Shown here in pieces: positions 32,772 to 41,221 of a DNA stretch of 42,428 nt; position 1 is the first letter of the stretch; each line of letters begins with the position of its first letter. The notes under the pieces were generated by a model. The model did no database searches. It was not told where the DNA came from and was given only the letters and a program-made list of their open reading frames with translations. Source of the DNA: Solitalea agri (GTDB lineage Bacteria; Bacteroidota; Bacteroidia; Sphingobacteriales; Sphingobacteriaceae). The DNA lies in contig NZ_JAMWYS010000057.1 in assembly GCF_023914155.1 (NCBI RefSeq), forward strand, positions 1 to 42,428, read 5' to 3'. The position numbers were made by a program, and so were the translations under genes.

Positions 32772-33284
32772 TTATCCCTTAAACCAGTCGGAATACATTA
32801 TGTACCTTCCTGGTAAAGTGTCTAATAATTCCTTCTGCGCCTCTGTAATTGGTTTAATCTTCTTTGCAGGAATACCAGCATACAAATAACCCGATTCACA
32901 TATAGTATTCTCCAAAACAATAGCACCCGCAGCTATAATACAATACTCATTAACAACAGCGTTATCCATAACAATTGCACCCATACCGATAAGAACCTTA
33001 TCCTTTAAAATACAACCATGAACTAATGCATTATGACCAATATTGACATTGTTGCCTATAATAGTAGCTGCTTTTTGGTAAGTACAATGAATTACTGCAC
33101 CATCCTGAATATTGGTATTATCACCTATAGTAATGTAATTAACATCACCCCTAACAACAGCATTAAACCAAACACTGCAATTTTTTCCAATTGTCACATC
33201 TCCAACTATAGTAGCGTTATCAGCTAAAAAACAATTCTCTCCAAAAGTTGGAAGTTTACCTTGAACAGGCTTAATTAATGCCAT
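32772..33284 (-). CDS. Gamma-carbonic-anhydrase-like protein (left-handed beta helix)
   Basis: 170 residues. Hexapeptide repeats run through most of the chain ('NATIVGDVTIGKNCSVWFNA', then 'GDNTNIQDGAVIHC'). Metal-binding histidines are visible in 'GAVIHC' and 'NIGHNALVHG' in the usual YrdA/PaaY/gamma-CA spacing, so a trimer with zinc or iron between subunits is expected. Whether it has carbonic anhydrase activity is not clear; many relatives do not. It starts 4 bp downstream of nadB, so the two are probably one operon. Downstream is the strong terminator. Confidence 0.9.
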   Translation of the reverse strand: MALIKPVQGKLPTFGENCFLADNATIVGDVTIGKNCSVWFNAVVRGDVNYITIGDNTNIQDGAVIHCTYQKAATIIGNNVNIGHNALVHGCILKDKVLIGMGAIVMDNAVVNEYCIIAAGAIVLENTICESGYLYAGIPAKKIKPITEAQKELLDTLPGRYIMYSDWFKG

Positions 33285-33288
33285 ATTA

Positions 33289-34878
33289 TTAAAATGTTGT
33301 ATCGTGAATATTATTGATTTCCTTTTCAGGATAATCTGTAGTGTAATGTAAGCCTCGGCTTTCCTTTCTCATAATAGCGCCCTTAATAACTAAAAATGAA
33401 ACTTGAATTAAATTTCTCAATTCACACAATTTCATAGAGAGTTTAGTGCTTTTATAAAAAGACTCTGTTTCATTATGTAATAATTCCAACCGTCGCTTAG
33501 CACGTTCTAAACGAAAATCAGATCTAACAATCCCAACATAATCACTCATCAAACGCTGCATCTCCCGAATATTATGAGTAACTAATATATCTTCATTCGA
33601 TTTAACCGTATTTGTATCATTCCACTCCGGTATATCTAATTGAAAATTAACTGATTCGAAATATGAAACAGCTGACTGATAACTTCTTTCAGCAAAAACA
33701 AGAGCTTCTAATAATGAATTGGAAGCCAAGCGATTTGCACCGTGCAATCCAGTAGATGAACATTCTCCGCAAGCATACAATCTACGAATACTTGATTTTC
33801 CGAATTCATCAACCAAAATTCCACCACACATATAATGAGCTGCTGGAACAACTGGGATCATATCTTTACTCATATCAACTCCAATGCTTAAACACTTTGC
33901 GTAAATATTTGGAAAATGACGAAGTAATTCCTCCTTTGCTACATGGCGAATATCAAGATAAACAAAATCATCACCTGACTTTTTCATCTCAGCATCAATT
34001 GCCCTGGCAACAATATCACGTGGGGCCAATGATTTACGCTCATCATACAACTCCATAAATTCTTCACCTTTCCTATTCTTTAAAACGCCACCTGCACCTC
34101 GAACAGCTTCTGAAATTAAAAAAGAAGGATATTCACCGGGATGATACAAAGCAGTAGGATGAAACTGAATAAATTCCATATTTCTGACTTTACCCTTTGC
34201 ACGATAAACCATTGCGATACCATCACCAGTAGCAATCACAGGATTAGTGGTATTTGAATAAATATGACCGGCACCACCAGAAGCCATCAAAGTAATCTTA
34301 GATAAGATTTTCTCTACCTTATTTGTATTTGTATTTAATGCATAAACACCATAACAAGTTATATCAGTAGATTTTTTATCAACAACCCCTCCTAAATGGT
34401 GTTGAGTAATCAGATCAACGGCAAAATAATGAGTAAGTATTTCAATATTAGGATGCTTATGAATTTGCTCAAGTAGAGCACGCTCAATCTCGAAACCGGT
34501 AATATCCTTATAATGCAGAACCCGATGTTCCGAATGCCCACCTTCTTTTGCAAGATCGAATGTTCCTGACCTCGTTTTATCGAAATTAGTTCCATAATCA
34601 ATAATCTCCCTAATTCTTTCCGGACCTTCCTTCACTACGATCTCCACAATATCCTGATCACACAAACCATCACCAGCTATTAAAGTATCTTGAATATGTT
34701 TATCGAAAGAATCGGACTTATCAACAACAACTGCAACACCACCCTGGGCATACTTAGTATTTGATTCATCTTCATTAGATTTGGTAACAATACACACTGA
34801 CCCATGCTTGGCAGCCTTCAGTGCAAATGACAACCCGGCAATACCGGAGCCAATAACAAGAAAATCAACTTTCTTCAT
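33289..34878 (-). CDS. nadB: L-aspartate oxidase
   Basis: 529 residues from the ATG at 34878 (an in-frame TTG one codon earlier is less likely). FAD-binding 'DFLVIGSGIAGLSFALKAAK' at the N-terminus, 'NTKYAQGGVAVV' (about residues 41-52) and 'EFIQFHPTALYHPGEYPSFL' (mid-protein) are nadB/SdhA signatures, and 'CGGILVDEFGKSSIRRLYAC' is the conserved later block. It oxidises aspartate to iminoaspartate, the first step of de novo NAD synthesis; NadA, encoded divergently about 500 bp away, condenses the product with DHAP. The carbonic-anhydrase-like gene follows closely. Confidence 0.96.
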   Translation of the reverse strand: MKKVDFLVIGSGIAGLSFALKAAKHGSVCIVTKSNEDESNTKYAQGGVAVVVDKSDSFDKHIQDTLIAGDGLCDQDIVEIVVKEGPERIREIIDYGTNFDKTRSGTFDLAKEGGHSEHRVLHYKDITGFEIERALLEQIHKHPNIEILTHYFAVDLITQHHLGGVVDKKSTDITCYGVYALNTNTNKVEKILSKITLMASGGAGHIYSNTTNPVIATGDGIAMVYRAKGKVRNMEFIQFHPTALYHPGEYPSFLISEAVRGAGGVLKNRKGEEFMELYDERKSLAPRDIVARAIDAEMKKSGDDFVYLDIRHVAKEELLRHFPNIYAKCLSIGVDMSKDMIPVVPAAHYMCGGILVDEFGKSSIRRLYACGECSSTGLHGANRLASNSLLEALVFAERSYQSAVSYFESVNFQLDIPEWNDTNTVKSNEDILVTHNIREMQRLMSDYVGIVRSDFRLERAKRRLELLHNETESFYKSTKLSMKLCELRNLIQVSFLVIKGAIMRKESRGLHYTTDYPEKEINNIHDTTF

Positions 34879-34881
34879 CAA

Positions 34882-35386
34882 TTAAATATAAGTATCAGAC
34901 AATTAGAATGTTCTAAATAGGTGGAAAACTTTATTGCTTTATTTTTAACAAAAAGCCTGATTTTAAACTTCTCTCCTGATTCTACTGATAATATGTTAAT
35001 AAGTATGACAAAGATGTTAATTTTGCGTTTGAAAATAGTAGGTAAGTTTTAAAATCGGATGAAAATGTCAATTTCTAAACATATCATCGTAAAACACTAA
35101 GACTATTAGTCAGAGATATCAACATGATATGCTATAATTCACAGTCAACAAAGAATAAACAGCAAAACTATTAACTGTAAATATTGGTTTTCATAAAAAA
35201 CAGTATACCAATAAGTTGACTTTAACTAAATGTTAGAAGAATGTTAATAACTCTTTAACAACAAAAAACACAACTAAAATTTATAAAACTTTTTAACCAA
35301 ACTAACACTATAATAAGAAGCAACATTTTAAAAATTTTAAATCTTTTATTTTTATTTACAGTGTTAGTTAATCAACAATAAAAAAA
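34882..35386. other. nadB-nadA intergenic region (505 bp)
   Basis: Divergent control region. It contains TAATTTTG (35018-35025, a plausible nadA -7 box) and then about 350 bases of leader before the nadA ATG, with a 13-codon open frame at 35058-35099. No riboswitch or other known RNA is recognised. Confidence 0.5.
35018..35025 (+). promoter_or_regulatory. Possible -7 box (TAATTTTG) upstream of nadA
   Basis: Matches TAnnTTTG but lies more than 350 bases before the nadA ATG, so if used it makes a long leader. No clear -33 box is seen. Confidence 0.3.
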
Positions 35387-36388
35387 ATGATGACAGCCGA
35401 TGCCCCCGAGGCCCTGCTTGAAAAGGGATATCTGGATTACCATGTGGATCCGACCTTAGATCTATTTGAGGAAATTGAAAAACTCAAAAAAGAAAAGAAT
35501 GCGATTATTCTGGCCCATTATTATCAGGAACCTGATATTCAGGATATAGCTGATTATATCGGGGATAGTTTGGGTTTATCTCAACAGGCTGCAAAAACCG
35601 ATGCCGACATTATTGTTTTTGCGGGTGTTCATTTTATGGCCGAAACTGCCAAAATACTTTCTCCACATAAAAAAGTGTTATTACCTGATTTGAAAGCAGG
35701 CTGTTCATTAGCGGATACCTGCCCTGTTGATCAATTCGCACTTTTTAAACAAAAGCATCCTGATCATACGGTTATCATGTACGTAAACTCTACTGCCGAT
35801 ATTAAAGCAATGAGCGATATCGTATGTACATCAACCAATGCTGTTCAAATTGTGGAAAGCTTACCTAAGGATGAAAAGATCATCTTCGGTCCGGATAAAA
35901 ACCTTGGTGCTTGGGTAGCTAAGAAAACCGGCAGAGATTTAGTTTTATGGCAAGGATCATGTATGGTTCATGAAATTTTCTCTTTGGAAAAAATCACGAA
36001 ATTAAAAAATCGTCATCCGGAAGCAGAGTTTATTGCACACCCTGAATGTGAAGATGCAGTTTTAAAAATCGCCGATTACATCGGATCTACAACCGGTTTA
36101 TTGAAGTATGCGATAAATAGTCCTAAAAAAGAATTTATTGTTGCAACTGAATCAGGTATAATTCATCAAATGCAGAAAGCGGCACCTGATAAAGTATTTA
36201 TTCCTGCTCCTCCAAATAATTCATGTGCTTGTAATGATTGTCCACATATGAAGTTGAATACTTTAGAAAAGTTATACTTGTGTATGAAATATGAATTGCC
36301 GGAAGTTACTTTACCAAAAACTCTTATTGAAAAAGCAGTGAAGCCTATTGAGCGAATGCTCGAAATTTCGGCTAAGTATGGTTTATAA
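35387..36388 (+). CDS. nadA: Quinolinate synthase
   Basis: 333 residues, starting at the first of two adjacent ATGs. '[20 protein letters not shown]' (about residues 38-57) is the NadA opening. [4Fe-4S]-binding cysteines are visible in '[16 protein letters not shown]', '[10 protein letters not shown]' and '[16 protein letters not shown]'; the last block carries the CxxCPxM motif near the C-terminus. It condenses iminoaspartate with dihydroxyacetone phosphate to make quinolinate. Divergent from nadB, giving a compact NAD-synthesis locus. A strong terminator follows; nadC is not in this window. Confidence 0.97.
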   Translation: MMTADAPEALLEKGYLDYHVDPTLDLFEEIEKLKKEKNAIILAHYYQEPDIQDIADYIGDSLGLSQQAAKTDADIIVFAGVHFMAETAKILSPHKKVLLPDLKAGCSLADTCPVDQFALFKQKHPDHTVIMYVNSTADIKAMSDIVCTSTNAVQIVESLPKDEKIIFGPDKNLGAWVAKKTGRDLVLWQGSCMVHEIFSLEKITKLKNRHPEAEFIAHPECEDAVLKIADYIGSTTGLLKYAINSPKKEFIVATESGIIHQMQKAAPDKVFIPAPPNNSCACNDCPHMKLNTLEKLYLCMKYELPEVTLPKTLIEKAVKPIERMLEISAKYGL

Positions 36389-36412
36389 AGTTTAAAATAA
36401 AATAATAACTAT

Positions 36413-36440
36413 AAAAGGTAAGTCAAACGACTTACCTTTT
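36413..36440. terminator. nadA terminator
   Basis: A 12-bp perfect stem (aaaaggtaagtc/gacttacctttt) with a 4-nt loop, ending in a T-rich tract (TTTTGTTTTT). Confidence 0.9.
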
Positions 36441-36495
36441 GTTTTTAGTAACATATTTCTATTTTTAAGAAATTAAAACCAAACGATATACTTTA

Positions 36496-36945
36496 ATGAA
36501 AAAGCTATTATTCCTTTTAGGAGCTGGAATTTTATTTGTTTCGTGTAGCAAATTAGAAGAAGGTGAGCCTGATCCATTAACATTACCTGTTCAAAAAAAG
36601 GTTAAATTCAACATCTACTCAAGTAAAGATTATAGCAGTCCGAATAATGATGGAACAACAGCTTTAATTAAATTGGAAGTTATTAACATAAACCGCACAA
36701 CTGAGGTTGAAACTAAAATTTGGGACTCGACAATTAATGAGCGTCAGATTAAGATTTATCCTTTGGCAACAGCGCCAATTGTTGTTGAAAAAGTGTTTAA
36801 TAATGTAATTGACAAAGATCAGGCTATTAAATACAGGTACGTTGTTACCATAAAGTATAATAATGGTGCTACCAGTTCAAATACCGAACGTTCAGAAGTA
36901 TTAGATACCGGAAATATTGCAAAGCAATTGGGTATTATTCTGTAA
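36496..36945 (+). CDS. Small lipoprotein, unknown function
   Basis: 149 residues. A signal peptide ending in 'LFVSC' (cysteine at residue 17) predicts lipidation. The mature part is probably beta-rich, with repeated alternating hydrophobic stretches such as 'TTALIKLEVININRTTEVET' and 'AIKYRYVVTIKYNN'; it may be a single Ig-like or fibronectin-like domain. I do not recognise a named family. It has terminators on both sides, so it is a separate transcription unit. Confidence 0.75.
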   Translation: MKKLLFLLGAGILFVSCSKLEEGEPDPLTLPVQKKVKFNIYSSKDYSSPNNDGTTALIKLEVININRTTEVETKIWDSTINERQIKIYPLATAPIVVEKVFNNVIDKDQAIKYRYVVTIKYNNGATSSNTERSEVLDTGNIAKQLGIIL

Positions 36946-36967
36946 TAAGTAATTAAATTAGTTTTTG

Positions 36968-37004
36968 AAAAGGAACTGTTGATTAATTGTCAATAGTTCC
37001 TTTT
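36968..37004 (+). terminator. Terminator after the small lipoprotein
   Basis: Arms aaaaggaact/agttcctttt with an inner ttga/tcaa pairing; T-run on the plus strand. Confidence 0.75.
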
Positions 37005-37036
37005 TTGGTTTTTGTTAAAAATTAAAAAAAATTTTC

Positions 37037-37049
37037 CCCGCTTCGCGGA
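37037..37049. repeat. CCGCTTCGCGG hairpin, copy 1
   Basis: cccgcttcgcgga; the arms ccgc/gcgg form a compact hairpin 15 bases before the HD gene. A second copy lies at 37745-37757, upstream of the next gene. Confidence 0.5.
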
Positions 37050-37063
37050 TTAGTAGTTTAGGC

Positions 37064-37717
37064 ATGGACAAAGAATCAATTATCAACACAACAGTTGATT
37101 TTGTTAAAAAGGAACTTGATGGAGTGGAAAGTGGTCATGACTGGTGGCATATTTATCGGGTGTGGAAAAATGCTCAATTAATTCTTGTTGATGAAAAGGC
37201 CGATTCACTGGTAGTTGAATTAGCTGCGCTATTGCACGACATTGCCGATGCCAAATTTCATAATGGTGATGAGGAAATTGGCCCGGCCAAAGCCGAAGAA
37301 TTTATGAAAAGTTTACAGCTTAATGAAAGTGTTATTGACCATGTAACGAATATAATCAGGCATATATCCTTTAAATCGGGAAACCAACGACATATTTTTA
37401 GTTCCAAAGAGTTAGATATTGTTCAGGACGCCGACAGACTGGATGCTATTGGAGCGATAGGTGTCGCCCGGGCATTTAATTACGGTGGGTTTAAAAATCG
37501 GGCGATCTATGATCCCGAAATAAAACCTAACCTGGAGATGACAAAAGAAGAATATAAGAAAAGTGAGGCGCCGACTATCAATCATTTTTACGAAAAACTG
37601 CTTTTGTTAAAAGACAGGATGAACACAGATGCCGGCCGTAAATTGGCAGAAAAACGCCACGAATATTTGGAACAATTTCTAAATCAGTTTTTTAACGAAT
37701 GGAATGGCCATTTATAG
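37064..37717 (+). CDS. HD-domain phosphohydrolase (YpgQ/YedJ-like)
   Basis: 217 residues. Metal-binding residues of the HD superfamily are visible: His in 'GHDWWHIYRV' (about residues 23-32), the HD pair in 'ALLHDIADAKF' (about residues 57-67), and Asp in 'VQDADRLDAIGAIG' (about residues 123-136). This subgroup (YpgQ/YedJ/RdgB-type) has nucleotide pyrophosphohydrolase or phosphatase activity in studied members; the exact substrate here is unknown. It precedes an SDR and a uracil-DNA-glycosylase-like gene, so a nucleotide-sanitation role is possible. Confidence 0.9.
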   Translation: MDKESIINTTVDFVKKELDGVESGHDWWHIYRVWKNAQLILVDEKADSLVVELAALLHDIADAKFHNGDEEIGPAKAEEFMKSLQLNESVIDHVTNIIRHISFKSGNQRHIFSSKELDIVQDADRLDAIGAIGVARAFNYGGFKNRAIYDPEIKPNLEMTKEEYKKSEAPTINHFYEKLLLLKDRMNTDAGRKLAEKRHEYLEQFLNQFFNEWNGHL

Positions 37718-37744
37718 TTTGATAGCTGTTTTTTATGAAAATTT

Positions 37745-37757
37745 CCCGCTTCGCGGA
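37745..37757. repeat. CCGCTTCGCGG hairpin, copy 2
   Basis: The same 13 bases as 37037-37049, 55 bases before the SDR gene. Two copies just ahead of two consecutive genes suggest a small dispersed repeat. Confidence 0.5.
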
Positions 37758-37811
37758 CAAAACAATACGGTTTCTTTCGTGTCATAGTAAGTACACTATT
37801 ACATTTTTAAT

Positions 37812-38411
37812 ATGAAAATTATCATTGTTGGGGCCACCGGAACAATTGGAAAAGTTGTATCTGCCGAATTGAAAAAACGCCACGAAATTGTCAGCGTGGG
37901 ATCAAAATCAGGAGATGTTCAGGTTGACATAAACTCAAAAGCATCTATCGAAAAATTATTTGAAACAGTTGGAAACTTTGATGCATTAGTTAGCACCACG
38001 GGTTCGGCATTTTTTGGGCCTTTCTCCGAACTTACAGAAGAACGAATGTATGAGGGAATTAGAAGCAAACTTATGGTACAGGTTAATTTGGTGCTGGAAG
38101 GAAGGAAGTATATCAAACCCAATGGTTCTTTTACCTTAACAAGCGGAATTTTAGCTGAAGACCCTATTAAAATGGGGGCTGCCTTAAGCATGGTGAATGG
38201 AGCAATTAATTCCTTCGTTATAGGAGCTTCTGTTGAATTAGAAAACCAGGTACGAATCAACGCAGTTAGTCCTGGCGTTGTTGAAGATTCGCGCGATCTT
38301 TACGGTCCGTATTTCCCAGGTCATATTCCGGTGTCGATGGAAAGAGTTGTAGCTGCTTATATTAAAAGTATTGAAGGAGCAATAAACGGCCAAGTTATTA
38401 AAGTTTATTAA
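37812..38411 (+). CDS. Short-chain dehydrogenase/reductase-like protein lacking YxxxK
   Basis: 199 residues, short for an SDR. The NAD(P)-binding glycine motif is 'IVGATGTIGKVV' (about residues 4-15) and the NxA region is replaced by 'ALVSTTGSAFFGPF'. The usual catalytic YxxxK position reads 'LSMVNGA', so Tyr and Lys are both missing (Leu and Asn instead). This resembles the atypical SDR group (Lin1944-like), which probably binds NAD but may not be a normal dehydrogenase. Its stop codon overlaps the next ATG (TAATG), so translation is coupled to the SMUG2-type gene. Confidence 0.8.
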   Translation: MKIIIVGATGTIGKVVSAELKKRHEIVSVGSKSGDVQVDINSKASIEKLFETVGNFDALVSTTGSAFFGPFSELTEERMYEGIRSKLMVQVNLVLEGRKYIKPNGSFTLTSGILAEDPIKMGAALSMVNGAINSFVIGASVELENQVRINAVSPGVVEDSRDLYGPYFPGHIPVSMERVVAAYIKSIEGAINGQVIKVY

Positions 38412-39103
38412 TGACTTTAGCCGATAAAATATTGGCATTCTATCATACATTGCATTTGGAGGGAGATGGGCTTCCTCCAAATGTTCAGGTGTTATATCCC
38501 TACATAAATTCAAACTCACCCATAATTGACAGTATAACCCGGCAATTTTATAACAAGTTTTATGCTGATGACTTTCAAAGGCGAATGATCATTGGCATTA
38601 ACCCGGGAAGGCACGGAGCCGGTTTAACAGGAATCCCTTTTACAGATACTAAAAGGCTGGAAGAATGTTGTGGAATTACTGTTGATAATTTTCAGTGTCA
38701 TGAACCCTCTTCGGTTTTTGTTTATCGCATGATCGCCGCCTTCGGCGGAGTAAAAGAGTTTTACCAACTGTATTATTTCACTTCAGTTTGTCCACTTGGT
38801 TTTGTTAAGGTTCAGTCGAATGGAAAAGAACTGAATTATAATTATTATGATGATAAAGGTTTTTTCCAACGGATAAAACCTTTCATTGTGGAAAAGCTTC
38901 AGGAACAATTGTCATGGGGCTTTGATAGAACTAAGGCTTTTTGTTTAGGAACCGGGAAAAATTTTGAATTTGTAAATCAACTGAACAATGAGTTTCATTT
39001 TTTTAAGGAGCTGATTCCTTTAGAACATCCTCGCTATGTGGTGCAGTATAAGTGGAAAGAACTTGATAACTATGTGCAAAAATTTGTAAACCTGCTTAAA
39101 TGA
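38411..39103 (+). CDS. SMUG2-type uracil-DNA glycosylase family protein (DUF4918)
   Basis: 230 residues. 'RMIIGINPGRHGAGLTGIPF' (about residues 58-77) is the UDG motif A region, and 'LIPLEHPRYVVQYK' near residue 200 the motif B-like region with His. The family excises uracil or oxidised pyrimidines from DNA; activity of this member is not shown. The ATG overlaps the SDR stop by one base. SDR plus glycosylase may form an operon. Confidence 0.88.
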   Translation: MTLADKILAFYHTLHLEGDGLPPNVQVLYPYINSNSPIIDSITRQFYNKFYADDFQRRMIIGINPGRHGAGLTGIPFTDTKRLEECCGITVDNFQCHEPSSVFVYRMIAAFGGVKEFYQLYYFTSVCPLGFVKVQSNGKELNYNYYDDKGFFQRIKPFIVEKLQEQLSWGFDRTKAFCLGTGKNFEFVNQLNNEFHFFKELIPLEHPRYVVQYKWKELDNYVQKFVNLLK

Positions 39104-39141
39104 AAATAGTATCTTTTTAAAATTTTACAAATACCAGAAAC

Positions 39142-40383
39142 ATGGCTCAATTGAAAAGGCTGTTTGATAATTACAGCAACATCATTTTTTTGCTGGGAGG
39201 AATCTTACTTGGGAGTATTGCGGGTTTAATTTTTGGTAAAGAAATAGCAGTGATTAAACCCATTGGCGATATTTTTCTAAACCTTTTATTCACGGCCATA
39301 ATTCCCTTAATCTTTTTTGCCATTGCCACATCGGTAGCCAATATCGAACAAAAGGGTTCATTTGGTAAAGTATTGCGATCAATGCTATTGGTGTTTTTGT
39401 TTACCACCCTTCTTTCGGCTTTTCTAATGATTTTGGTGGTTGGTGTTTTTCCAATAGCCGATCACTTCAAATTGAGCATCCCTGAAAATGCAAATTCCAA
39501 AGTAAGCAGCTTTGGTGAGCAAATAACCACGTTATTAACTACCAGTGATTTTTCTCAATTGCTAACCAGGCAAAGCATGTTAGCCTTGATCATCTTTTCT
39601 ATTTTGGTTGGAACGGCAACTTTACAGGCCGGAAAATCGGGAGAAGCCTTTAAGCAGTTTTTGAATTCGGGGAATGAGGTTTTCAAAAGGCTTATTTCAC
39701 TGATCATGAAAGCGGCGCCATTAGGGCTGGGTGCTTATTTTGGTTATTTAATTGGAGTTTTCGGCCCGGAACTGTTCGGATCGTATGCACATTCATTGGG
39801 CTTATACTATGGATTTTGCACTGTTTATTTTTTTGTCATGTTTTCGGTTTATGCCTTTATGGCCGGAGGAATAAAGGCCATTCCGGTTTATTGGAAAAAC
39901 AATGTGGTCCCGTCGTTAACGGCGCTGGGTACTTGTAGCAGTGTTGCCACCATTCCGGTGAACATGCAGGCGGCTGAAAAGATGGGCGTGTCAAAACCCA
40001 TAAGTGATATTACAATTCCTTTGGGCGCATCTTTGCATAAAGACGGTTCAAGTATTGGCGGGGTTATAAAAGTCGCCATGGTCTTCGCTATTTTTAACAA
40101 ATCATGGAATGGTATGGATACGATGTTGATAATTTTAGGCATTGCGTTAATGACCAGCATAGTTGAAGGGGGAATTCCAAACGGAGGCTACATTGGCGAA
40201 TTGTTCATAGTTACAGCATTCCATTTACCAATCGAGGCATTATCAGTTTTAATGGTTATTTCAACATTGATTGATCCGATGGCTACTTTGTTGAATGCAA
40301 CCGGCGATACAGTGGCCGCAATGATGATTTCCAGATTATCCGAAGGCAAAAATTGGATGAGCCGACAAATTCAAATCAACTAG
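39142..40383 (+). CDS. Dicarboxylate/amino-acid:cation symporter (DAACS family)
   Basis: 413 residues, 8 or so hydrophobic segments as in GltP/DctA proteins. The signature block 'SLTALGTCSSVATIPVNMQA' (about residues 256-275) is the substrate/Na+-binding hairpin region, followed by 'PLGASLHKDGSSIGGVIKV' and the helix 'IVEGGIPNGGYIGELFIVTA'. It takes up dicarboxylates or acidic amino acids with Na+ or H+. The L,D-transpeptidase gene follows 8 bp after the stop, so the two may be co-transcribed. Confidence 0.92.
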   Translation: MAQLKRLFDNYSNIIFLLGGILLGSIAGLIFGKEIAVIKPIGDIFLNLLFTAIIPLIFFAIATSVANIEQKGSFGKVLRSMLLVFLFTTLLSAFLMILVVGVFPIADHFKLSIPENANSKVSSFGEQITTLLTTSDFSQLLTRQSMLALIIFSILVGTATLQAGKSGEAFKQFLNSGNEVFKRLISLIMKAAPLGLGAYFGYLIGVFGPELFGSYAHSLGLYYGFCTVYFFVMFSVYAFMAGGIKAIPVYWKNNVVPSLTALGTCSSVATIPVNMQAAEKMGVSKPISDITIPLGASLHKDGSSIGGVIKVAMVFAIFNKSWNGMDTMLIILGIALMTSIVEGGIPNGGYIGELFIVTAFHLPIEALSVLMVISTLIDPMATLLNATGDTVAAMMISRLSEGKNWMSRQIQIN

Positions 40384-40391
40384 CTTTTTAG

Positions 40392-41132
40392 ATGAAGAAG
40401 ATAATACCCTTAGTTTTTTGGTCGATCATTGGTTTAACGATGCAAGTAAAAGCACAAAAAATTGATTTAACAAAGCAATTTAATACCAGGCAAATTTTAG
40501 TTGTAACGGCTGCTAATTGGGATACCGTTGATGCCAAGTTAAACGTGTTTGAATGGAACAATAAAAGCTGGCAATTGAAATTTGCAGATGTTCCGGTTAC
40601 CTTGGGTCGAACAGGTTTGGCTTGGGGAAAGGGTTTGCAATCAGATGAATTGAATACAGGAGTATTGAAAAAGGAAGGCGACGGTAAATCGCCAGCCGGA
40701 ATTTTTAGTTTGGGAGGCTTGTTTGGTTACGAAGATATTTCAACCAAAATGAAATTTCTGAAAGTTAGCCCTTCCACTTTTTGCGTCGACGATCAAACTT
40801 CAGCTTACTATAATCAAGTTACTGATACTACTAAAACCCCAAAAACATGGAATTCGGCAGAGGAAATGCGCCGAAATGATGATTTGTACAAATACGGCGT
40901 TTTTGTAAACTATAATACGGAGCCGATAGTTGCAGGCGCAGGCTCCTGTATTTTTATGCACATTTGGCGTGGCGCCGGCCGGCCTACGGCCGGTTGTACG
41001 GCAATGACAGAAGAAAATATGCTGAAGCTCTTTTCAATCCTTGATGCAGAGAAAAAACCATTGCTAATTCAAATGCCCCGGGATGAATATGAAAAATTAA
41101 GGAATAGCTATCAATTGCCCGACCTGCACTGA
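40392..41132 (+). CDS. L,D-transpeptidase family protein (YkuD-like)
   Basis: 246 residues. A signal peptide is clear (MKKIIPLVFWSIIGLTMQVKA), so it acts in the periplasm. The YkuD catalytic motif 'HIWRGAGRPTAGCTAM' holds His190 and Cys202, and 'GDGKSPAGIFSLGGLFGY' earlier is the typical substrate-side loop. Such enzymes make 3-3 cross-links in peptidoglycan or attach proteins to it. It follows the symporter by 8 bp; thiL follows, with its own promoter box. Confidence 0.9.
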   Translation: MKKIIPLVFWSIIGLTMQVKAQKIDLTKQFNTRQILVVTAANWDTVDAKLNVFEWNNKSWQLKFADVPVTLGRTGLAWGKGLQSDELNTGVLKKEGDGKSPAGIFSLGGLFGYEDISTKMKFLKVSPSTFCVDDQTSAYYNQVTDTTKTPKTWNSAEEMRRNDDLYKYGVFVNYNTEPIVAGAGSCIFMHIWRGAGRPTAGCTAMTEENMLKLFSILDAEKKPLLIQMPRDEYEKLRNSYQLPDLH

Positions 41133-41150
41133 TTAATTCTGCATCTTTTC

Positions 41151-41158
41151 TACCTTTG
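41151..41158 (+). promoter_or_regulatory. -7 box (TACCTTTG) for thiL
   Basis: TACCTTTG matches TAnnTTTG and lies 63 bases before the thiL ATG. Confidence 0.55.
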
Positions 41159-41221
41159 CAAATTAATTTCAGACGCTAGTTTTTTACTAATAACTATTGA
41201 CTGATTACTAATTACTAAACA

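Noticed and set aside
33756-34058. 100-residue frame antisense to nadB
   Set aside because: Low-complexity peptide antisense to a conserved gene; no supporting features.
41133-41221. TPP riboswitch upstream of thiL
   Set aside because: The 89-base gap is too short and lacks the conserved CUGAGA/ACCUGA elements.
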